A DNA stretch of 11,435 nucleotides, from NCBI GenBank assembly GCA_015499985.1, contig JAAAUF010001022.1, positions 1 to 11,435 of the forward strand, written 5' to 3'. The position numbers and the translations under genes are program-made. The stretch is from Haplosporangium gracile (taxonomy: Eukaryota; Mortierellomycota; Mortierellomycetes; Mortierellales; Mortierellaceae). Below are positions 1 through 8,100 of this stretch, one piece after another. A model generated the notes under the pieces. The model was not told where the DNA came from, made no database searches, and saw only the letters and a list, made by a program, of their open reading frames with translations. How positions within the stretch are numbered: the stretch's first letter is position 1; each line of letters begins with the position of its first letter.

Positions 1-296
1 GCTACAATTACACACTTCGGTGACGTAATTATGGCGTCCATTGTCCTGTAACCGGTAGAGCGAACGCGCTTAAGAGAGCCAAGATTCCTTCTTCAGCCCC
101 ATCAACCATCATACACCTCAGACAAGGAGCAAGGAAACAATACTCACCACCTAAAGCGGCGTGTATCACGGCAGAAAAAGTAAACCGGAACTCATCCCCC
201 ATCCACTCGAACCACAGACGTAATCCTTTAACAGGACACCATTACCTCCTTTCGCATTCTTTCCTCTCTCCCAATAATTCGTGTACATTCTTCTTC
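1..296. other. Upstream region of the NOT3 gene
   Basis: No gene is supported here on the plus strand. The last 50 or so bases before the NOT3 start are C/T-rich. They include a CCAAT pentamer at 271-275, only about 22 bases from the ATG, so it more likely sits in the leader than in a promoter box. A short minus-strand frame (29-202) lies in this region and is discussed under findings; it is too weak to annotate as a gene. Transcription start sites cannot be placed from sequence alone. Confidence 0.6.
21..28 (+). promoter_or_regulatory. CRE/ATF-like octamer TGACGTAA
   Basis: The octamer TGACGTAA differs by one base from the palindromic CRE consensus TGACGTCA, which bZIP factors of the ATF/CREB class bind. 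It lies about 270 bases upstream of the NOT3 start codon. A match this short can occur by chance, so the call rests on position and sequence only. Confidence 0.25.
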
Positions 297-3282
297 ATGG
301 CGACACGGAAACTACAAAGTAAAGTCGTACCCGCCAGCTTCAGGAAACTTCAACAATGTTCATATCAATTAGTCAGTCGTACCAAGCAAATCGCTCTTGT
401 ACCAAGGCAAAACAGGGATGCCTGACACTACGATTGTTATATCACCTCTAAACCAATAGCCGAAATTGACAAGGTCCTGAAGAAGGTCGCAGAGGGCATC
501 GAGACATTTGAAGAGACTTTGGAAAAAATCGAGACGACTACCAATGCCAACCAAAAGGAAAAGTACGAGTCAGATCTCAAGAAGGATATTAAGAAGCTGC
601 AACGACAACGAGATCAGATCAAGACATGGATTTCCTCAAACGACATCAAGGATAAACGGGCACTCATGGAGAACCGTAAGCTCATTGAGCAGGTAAGTAG
701 CCGTCATGGACAGCACACTCTTGAGTCAAGACTGTTATAGGATTACAATTTATTCACAGGATTACTTGTATCAGACAACAAAGCGAAAACCAACCACATA
801 TCTCCTTCACTTTTATCATACATTTTCCGAAATAAATAGCAAATGGAAAAGTTCAAGGTCATTGAAAAGGAGATGAAGACAAAGGCCTACTCCAGAGAAG
901 GCCTCATCATGTCTGGGCGACTGGATCCCAAGGAAAAGGAAAAAACGGATCTGTGCGCATGGGTCACAGAAAGAGTCGAGTCGCTCAACATGCAGATCGA
1001 AGCAATGGAGGCAGAGGTTGAAACGTTACAGACCGGATCTAAAAAGGGCAAAAACAACCCTGCTAGGGAGAGGATATCGGAACTAGAGGACAAGATCGAA
1101 CGGCACAAGTGGCACCAAGGTCGACTGGAGCTGATCTTGAGACTCCTAGAGAATGGACAAATCGACCTTGACAAGGTGAGATTGATATATCTTGCAAGGG
1201 AGTGTAAACTGAAGAGGTGGTGGATTTTATTATAGAGGTTTCACGACTGAACTAGCCGCTCTTTGCTTGTTACGTGTTTGTAGGTTACGTCGATTCAGGA
1301 AGATGTCAACTATTATGTAGATGAAAACCAGGTATGTACTCGGGATACTTCTCAGGACATGGGCTAATCGCAATGTCAACGCCTTACTTACATGCCAAGC
1401 TAATCTTATAAACAATCTTAATCTCCCATTCACATAGGATCCTGACTTTGCAGAGGACGAGGAAATTTACACCGACTTGAATCTGGAAGAGGAGGAAGAC
1501 TACTATGTCATCGGAGCAGATGATCACCACAAGGACGATGATGTATCTGAGAAGGACAAGGACGAAGAACTTCCAGCAAAGAAGCCTTCTAAAACCGTGG
1601 AACCGGAACCTGCAGTATCACCTGCACGGGCTACAACGACGAAAACGGCATCCATGAAAAGTAAGTCGATAATGTACATGCATGCGCCAATACGACGCAG
1701 CAACGTAAATACGACGCCGTGCTTACACTCTTATCGCAACACACTTTTTTTAGAACTGTCCATCTCGGAACCCAAGGAGACAAAACTAGCACCGGCACCG
1801 GCACCGACAGTACCAACTGCAACGGCTACATCGAAAACAACCACAAACGGATCTACACGGCAAACGACGATACCTCGGCCTGCAGACACACCGACTATTC
1901 AGTATGCTACTGCCGCGGCGGCCAATCTTCCTGTGACAGAACCCTCTCAAACCTCCAACATCACAACATCACCATCGCTCGCCGCCGCCACTGTTGATGA
2001 TTCGTCGAGTGCATCAAAGGACGGACTGGCTTCAACGTCAGGGCCATCTGCAGAATCGGCAGTAACCCCAGCGTCGGCTACAGGATCAGGTATTGCACCA
2101 ATAGGAGCATCGGCAACAGTTGCTACACCACCAATGGACGAGGCCAAAACACAATCGGCCATGTCCACGCCATTGGCGGCCAACTATTCAGTGGTCTCCT
2201 CTACAACAACCGCAAAGTCCACGGATATCACTTCGGCCCAACCAAGCAGGAGTCAATCTCCAGAGGAGGTAATTCAAACGGGAACACTTTGTTTCACATG
2301 AGGATTACTATTCGGACAGTTATTCTGTCTTTACTCGGATAAAGGTCACCCCGGAAGTTACTTATCATTTCTAAACGTCAACGGTCTTGCTTGAACTTTT
2401 CTCCCCTTGCATGAAATTAGAAATCCGTGGCTCAGGAGACTGCTCCGAGCCAACAACAACAACTAGAGCTTGCTCCTTCTGAGCCCGAGATTCGTCTCCC
2501 AACTGCACTAGCGGACCTTGCTCACAGCTTTGAGATCTCCAAGGAACGCGCCTTGTCCAAGGATATTGGATTCTTTGCCATCCAGATGCTTGAAACAAGC
2601 TTCCAGTTTCTTCCGGAAGCTGCTGACACGGAGAGGTATGCAGGATATTTAATTTCTTGAATTTTGAAATTGCATCCATTCACGGTTACTGGTCGAGAGC
2701 ATCGACAAGGCGTTTGCATTTCCGTGCTGATCATTCAAATGGCCCGCCTCCTTTTTTTTTTTGTGATGTTCTTCATGGCTCGCTATAGACCAAAGTACTA
2801 TGCTCCGAAGAATCCCTACCCAACCCCATCCTATTACCCTCAAATGCCACCTCCAGCTCTTTTCGAGACTTCTGCGACATTTGAAAAGTTTGATATCGAT
2901 ACGCTGTTCTTTATCTTTTACTATCAACAAGGAACCTATCAACAGTAAGTATCCAGATCTTGTGGGCCATTTTTAGAGAATAAGTGGGTTGCGCAAAGAA
3001 GGACGAAAGAAGGCTCTTACTGGAGCCTACTCATTTTGTCTGACCTACTGCATCATCTTTTTAATCTCTAGATACTTGGCGGCGAGAGAGTTGAAGAAGC
3101 AATCATGGCGGTTCCACAAGAAGTACCTGACGTGGTTCCAGCGCCATGAGGAGCCCAAGACTATCACAGACGACTATGAGCAAGGAACATATATTTACTT
3201 TGACTACGAGGGTGCATGGTGCCAACGCAAGAAGACTGATTTCCGTTTCGAGTACAAGTTCCTCGAGGACGAACTTGTTTAA
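297..3282 (+). CDS. NOT3: CCR4-NOT transcription/deadenylation complex subunit Not3 (nine exons)
   Basis: This is a subunit of the CCR4-NOT complex, which removes mRNA poly(A) tails and controls transcription and decay. Exons read from splice sites and family conservation: 297-318, 460-692, 840-1175, 1284-1331, 1438-1660, 1754-2268, 2421-2635, 2789-2944, 3072-3282. They join in one frame to give 652 residues, between yeast Not5 and human CNOT3 in size. Residues 1 to about 235 form the helical Not3 N-terminal domain (motifs [48 protein letters not shown], and DPDF at exon 5). A Ser/Thr/Ala/Pro-rich disordered linker follows to about 470, then a connector ([16 protein letters not shown]). The C-terminal NOT2/3/5 box spans about 532-652 ([63 protein letters not shown], ending FLEDELV). 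The NOT box binds Not2 and the Not1 scaffold. Exon 1 codes only seven residues plus one base and is the least certain; its MATRKLQ matches the family N-terminus. All eight introns end in TAG. Yeast has the paralogues Not3 and Not5; most other species have one gene, so Not3/Not5 naming is interchangeable here. Confidence 0.97.
1661..1753 (+). other. NOT3 intron 5: 93 nt, stop-free and frame-preserving
   Basis: The donor GTAAGT and the acceptor TTTTTTTAG are both strong. The intron length is a multiple of three and the reading frame through it has no stop, so retention would add 31 residues to the disordered linker instead of truncating the protein. The other seven NOT3 introns either change the frame or contain an in-frame stop. 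I treat it as a normal intron because its splice signals are good and the peptide it would encode has no family counterpart that I recognise. Confidence 0.75.
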
Positions 3283-3324
3283 AGGCCAGCGAGTATTTTG
3301 ATACTTCTTCCTCCCTTCTCCTCC

Positions 3325-3346
3325 CTATCGTCTCTATCGTCTCTAT
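3325..3346 (+). repeat. 9-bp tandem repeat, about 2.4 copies
   Basis: The unit CTATCGTCT is repeated directly, with a partial third copy (CTAT), inside the pyrimidine-rich NOT3 3' region. This looks like ordinary replication slippage in low-complexity DNA. Confidence 0.7.
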
Positions 3347-3406
3347 GTCCGTCCACTCTTTTTTTGTTCTATCTTTCTACCATTACTGTTTATCTCTCTT
3401 CTCTCC

Positions 3407-3446
3407 TTTTACTTTGCTTCCCTCTTTTTACTTTGCTTCCCTCTTT
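3407..3446 (+). repeat. 19-bp tandem duplication
   Basis: A unit containing ACTTTGCTTCCCTC followed by a T run occurs twice in a row at a 19-base period; the two copies differ only in the length of the T run. It lies in the same pyrimidine-rich tract and looks like slippage. Confidence 0.8.
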
Positions 3447-3912
3447 ACCCTCGTTACTTTCTCTCTATCCCTCCTTCTCCTCTCCCTCCTTGTTTTTTTT
3501 TCTGTTGTTGTTCCGTCGTCTTTACCCACTATCCGTTTGTAATGCCCTCCTTTGCTCTGTTCAACACATGTAGTTTTATGCTGTCTTTTTTTTCCGTTTT
3601 AACCTTTTTTTATTATCCTTTAACCTTTCGCCCATCCTATTCTGCCAAAAAAACTTTAGTTCATAAAAATGAGGCTCTTTCTCGTCAAAGTGAACTTTTG
3701 GATTGACAGGGTTTTGATTCTATGCGTGGTTAATTTACTTTTGATTGCTCGGGTGGGAGTTTTCATACTTTTAATGGGAAACAGGAGGAGAAGAGAGGGA
3801 GGTTAAGGGGAAGGGAGAGAGCCAGCAACTATTTTGTTTTATCATGAATTATACTCGTGGTTACCTACGCTTTCTGCACGTGGAGGATGTCCTTGACAAA
3901 CTATTCGGTAGA

Positions 3913-3918
3913 AATAAA
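3913..3918 (+). terminator. Candidate poly(A) signal AATAAA
   Basis: This is a perfect AATAAA hexamer about 630 bases after the NOT3 stop; another lies at 3961-3966. Fungal poly(A) signals are degenerate, and cleavage could occur much earlier in the T-rich tract. The assignment to NOT3 is therefore tentative. Confidence 0.3.
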
Positions 3919-4198
3919 ATATGCAAACTATGTCCATCTGGACACAATCCTTTAACTCGCAATAAAGGACGGATGATAACGACGAGGTCCTAAAAACGGA
4001 GCACACAAGCACAATCATGAGTCTTTTAGCGTTATTTCTTTTTTTATTCAGTTGTAATCATGCTTTGGTCCCCTGTATTCTTCTTCTTTTTGTGCAGCTG
4101 GCTTTTTTGCATGGTGTGGATGAAGAAGGAACGGGTCCCCATGGATGGATCAAAAAAAAGAACTGACATCGTAGAACTGGATTGGGTATCTCATTACG

Positions 4199-4217
4199 CC
4201 CCCCCTCCCCCCCCCCC
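4199..4217 (+). repeat. Poly-C tract (19 nt, one T interruption)
   Basis: Seven C residues, one T, then eleven C residues lie in otherwise T-rich intergenic DNA. Its exact length should be treated with caution, because homopolymers of this kind are prone to sequencing error. Confidence 0.85.
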
Positions 4218-4472
4218 TTTCTTTATTCGCTTTCAAAAAAATATTGGTTTCTCTTTGTCAAATGCTCATTCCTTTTATATCTCAATTCTTTGTTTTTCCG
4301 TATCCTCTTTTCGTACTTCTTTTCTCAGTTTTCTTCTTCTTTCATTATCCTTACCTTCCTGTCGTTCGCTTGCTTATATATCAATAGTATCTACAGATCA
4401 TCAGCAATAAGGTAATGATTGACGACCCTCCTAAAAGGATAAGCGAAATTGCCTCCTTTTCTATACATATTT

Positions 4473-4498
4473 TGACCATTGGTCAGCACTAGGTAGTG
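4473..4498. promoter_or_regulatory. Two adjacent palindromes, possible factor-binding site
   Basis: TGACCATTGGTCA (4473-4485) is a perfect inverted repeat with six-base arms around a single T, and it contains ATTGG, the complement of CCAAT. One base later, CACTA-GG-TAGTG (4487-4498) is a second perfect inverted repeat. They lie about 660 bases upstream of the large gene at 5154. Symmetric sites of this kind suit dimeric DNA-binding proteins, but no factor can be named and a function is not shown. Confidence 0.3.
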
Positions 4499-5153
4499 TC
4501 AACAAACAGCACTCTATCAGCCTTGGATGTTTGATTGTCTGTTTTGGGTCGATTTACGATCCCTCTTTCATTTCTTTTCTGTCCATCTCGCCTCGTTTTT
4601 GCCTCAATAAGGATGATGAACGAGAGAAGGGCAAGAAAGGGGGATGATGTTAATTGACTGTTGATTTAATGCTGGCCCACTTGAAAGAACAACTTATGGT
4701 CGTATATCAGCACTACCATCCACCTTCAACAACAAATACCTGTTGACCATTTCAATGGCCCTCAGCTTCTTGCTCTTAAAGGACCACTCGTGCTTACCAT
4801 GCCTCTTTCTTTCTTGTTATCCTCCTCCTCCTTTTACGGCTCTATCCTAATTTTTGTTCTTGCTCATGCTTCCTTTCTTTGTTCCTTGAAGCAACTACAA
4901 GTTTTCACTAAACTGACTCCCTGACAACCCGTACTGCCACACACCCTCTTTCTTCCTCTCTCTCTCTCTCTCTCTCGTGCCGCTCCTTTTTTTAATCCTT
5001 TGATTCATCCTCCTCATCCTTCTCATCCTCCTATCTCGTGTTCCTCGCGGCGCTACTTTTTTTTTTTTTCTGTTCAGCTAAAAACAGCAGAAACCATAAT
5101 ATACCACAAGACACACGAGCACAGCATTCCAGACAACATCTCGCGCTCCAACA
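4499..5153 (+). other. Upstream region and pyrimidine-rich leader of the large gene
   Basis: No gene is recognised. From about 4941 the plus strand becomes C/T-rich, with a CT dinucleotide run and a ten-plus T run near 5060. A/C-rich sequence then leads into the start codon. This resembles a fungal core promoter and leader with pyrimidine tracts. An in-frame TAA at about 5097-5099 precedes the large gene's ATG. Confidence 0.5.
4956..4976 (+). repeat. CT dinucleotide microsatellite (21 nt)
   Basis: An uninterrupted run of alternating C and T lies about 180 bases upstream of the start of the large gene, within the pyrimidine-rich leader. CT tracts are common near fungal transcription starts. 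Confidence 0.9.
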
Positions 5154-8100
5154 ATGATCCGTCGCGCCGCCTACCAAGAAGTCGTCGTCGTCGTCGACGC
5201 TGTCGATGCCGACCAAACCTTGCCACCCCTTCCTCCCCCTTCGTCGTCCTTCTCATTTTCCACTCCTCCAGCTTATACTCAACATCGACTGTGGGACAAC
5301 ACAAACACCTCAGTTGAACATAACAACGAGAGCATCACGTTCAAGATTCCCATCCATCTCATAAAACGCTCTCGAGCAGTCCTCTTCAAGGACCTAGAAC
5401 GTCTCCTCGCCCCCTCTACTGCTGACTGTGGGAGTGGAGGCGGATTGGTTCAGGTCATTCGAACACAACGTGGGGATATTATCTACTGTCGACACGGCCT
5501 CAACGACGACGACCATGAGAGCAGCAATAATATTGTCAACCAAAATTTTACCGACAGCAGCACCAATAACAATATCGGCAAACACGACAACTCCATCACG
5601 ACTGATCGGATGGATGCAGCAGCAGCACGTTTTTCGCACCGACCCTCCGATTCCTCCCTCCTTCCTCTCTACCCTGCCTCTGTTGCTTTGCCATCCTCGT
5701 TTTCGACTTCACATACAAACATAATCACGCCTACATCCACACCCCTACCTTCCTCCTCTTCTTCGTCGTTGATGTCCAATTCCCACAAACTACTTCGACA
5801 ACAACCGATGTTTATTCCCATTTTGGAAGATATGGAGGACTGTATCTGGTACCTGTACCCTTCCCCCTCTCCTTCCGCCTCTCCTTCCGCCCCACCTTCT
5901 TCCTCGTCGCCATCCTCCAACACCAACCATATCTCCACGACAACTACTACTGCTACTGCGATTAAGGCAACTACACCGATCACGAATGGCAAGGACGAGC
6001 ATCGGTTGGTCACACATCAAGATACGACGAATCGCTCTCAACCTTGCTCCTCTTCCTCCTCTTCTTCCTCTTCTGCTTCTGCTTCTGCTTTTGCGACTTC
6101 TCCTTTCTTGGTTGTCGAGGATTCTAAAAAGGAGTTAGTCTCGTTATTGGGCACGTCCACGACCAGCATTACTGCTGCTTCGCCTACACCTTCAGGAGGG
6201 GCGCAAGCGACTCAGTTGCAGTGCCGACGACGACAGGAGGAGAGGGAAGAGGAGGAGCAGCAACAAGAACACTATCGACAAGAACGAGAAGGAGAGCGGA
6301 AGGCGAGTACCACGATGCAAGGGTTTGATGATGCGGGTTGCAGTCGAACCTTGTTGCAGCGATTGGGCCATGCTAGTCCTCCTGACGATATCGATAAAGA
6401 AGGGCATGCGGAAGGAAGAGGAGGAGGTAGTGTTGAAGGAGGGGAGGAGGAGAGTCAGACGCGCAGAATAAAACTAGGAGGACGAATATCCGAGGGCCAA
6501 TCATCACTCTTGGCCGGGTCACGGTTTAGGAGGGAGCGGGGATCGACCACCCAGACCACTTTCACTTCTACCTGTCAGACCTTGTTCACTACCACTCCTA
6601 ACATCGATAGGCAGCAACGACAGCAGCAGCAACAGGAGGAGGAGGAAGAACAGCAGCGATTGTATGACAAGAAGAAGAGCAATGACACCTCTTCGACTTC
6701 ACTTTCGTTATCCCCCCAAACTTACCCGGATAATCATCGATTTGAGCAAACTACTTTTGCTCCTCGCCCATTATCATTGGATGACCCTTCTCCTTCTTTT
6801 TCTCCTTCCTCTCTTCTTACTTCTTCCTTGCTTCCTTGTTCTTCTTTTTCTTCTTCTTCTTCTTCTTCTTCTTCTTCTTCTTCCACTCCAACCTCTACAT
6901 ATCCACCGCACCCAGCACCATCATCTACACAACTCACTCTCTCTCTATCGACCGGATCTGCACACACTCTCTCCACTCCAACAACAACAATAGCAACAAC
7001 AAACAACTTTAATCAGAGCAACAACACTAATACCGTCTTCATTTCCACTATTTCAGAAACAGACACAACACATCCCAAAATGATGATTATGACACCACCC
7101 ACCAGCACCCGCACTCACAACCAGAGTTCACGACAACCACTACCAGTATGTACGATCGAGTGCTGGACCAACATGATTCAGTTACAGGAACAACTGGAAC
7201 GTTTGGCACAGTCTCTCATCTCTGTCTTGGATAGCAGTCGATCGTCATTGCTAGGAGGGCTTGAGCAGCAGCAGCAGCACGAGCACAAGCTGGAGGATGG
7301 AAAGCGGATGCACGACCTGCGGGCCATGGCGATGGCGGCGTTGGAAACTTGTGCCGGAACTTCACCCTCGCCTTCTACAACCACTACTTCCACGACGACG
7401 GCGATGACGATGTTGACGCCCAGATCCAGCCAGCACAGCAAGAAAGATACCAACGATCATGACGACGATGGTTCGAGCGGCAATCATAACATGTACGGGT
7501 TGTTGACGCCTGAGGCAACCCCGGTTTCGACTCCAGTCATAACTGCAACCATTCACCACCATCAACAACAGCCCCTCAGCCCTCGTGGTAGTCTCCATTC
7601 TGTCTCCTCCGTCACCTCCTCTAGGACGTTCACATGCAGCGGTGGTGGTGGCAGTGGCCATGGTGACAGTAGTTGTAGTGGGAGTGGAAGTGGTGGAATT
7701 ACCAATCTGTCGATTTTAACTCTTCCAGGAACCATTGTTTCGGATTTGGAGCAGCAACAACAACAACATCAGCCCCTAGAACGTAACAACACCTGCGACG
7801 ACAGCAGCAACGATACACAACTGCCTCAGAACACCGCTTCTCACTTTTCTACCTATCATATGAGTTTCCCTCCCCTCTTGGCCAATTCTTCGACTTCTTC
7901 TTCATCTACCGCAGCAACCAACACAACATTAACATCTACACCAGCACCAGCGACGAGGACCATTCATTCATTACAGACCATGCCACCATTAACAACAACC
8001 ACTAAAACTACAACGACAGTGACGAGGCAGTCGAGTAGCAAGAAGACCAGGAACCCGTTCTTGACCATGTTCGGAAAAAGCTCGTCTTCAACGGCTCCTT

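Larger units (their letters stand above)
3283..3660 (+). other. C/T-rich NOT3 3' region
   Basis: From the NOT3 stop codon the plus strand is overwhelmingly pyrimidine for about 300 bases, with T runs of seven to nine. Open frames across it (for example 3298-3573) give Leu/Ser/Phe-only peptides, as expected of C/T-rich DNA, so I do not call a gene. It is most simply the 3' untranslated and termination region of NOT3. Confidence 0.6.
3661..4472. other. Intergenic DNA, no gene recognised
   Basis: I see no conserved coding sequence, tRNA or rRNA here. The frames at 4060-4410 and 4182-4415 give Phe/Leu/Ser-rich peptides typical of T-rich DNA and read through a poly-C tract, so they are left uncalled. 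A small palindrome, TGTCCA-TC-TGGACA, lies at 3931-3944. Most of this stretch probably separates NOT3 from the promoter of the next gene. Confidence 0.5.

Noticed and set aside
1719..1997. Alternate-frame 92-codon reading of NOT3 exon 6
   Set aside because: It overlaps the frame that joins all other NOT3 exons correctly, and it encodes no Not3-like sequence.
3931..3944. TGTCCA-TC-TGGACA palindrome as a possible terminator hairpin
   Set aside because: The six-base arms are too short for a convincing hairpin, and hairpin terminators are not the rule for nuclear protein genes of fungi.
4060..4415. Two overlapping plus-strand frames giving hydrophobic, Phe/Leu/Ser-rich peptides
   Set aside because: The peptides reflect T-rich DNA and read through the poly-C tract; they show no conserved motif and no stable composition.
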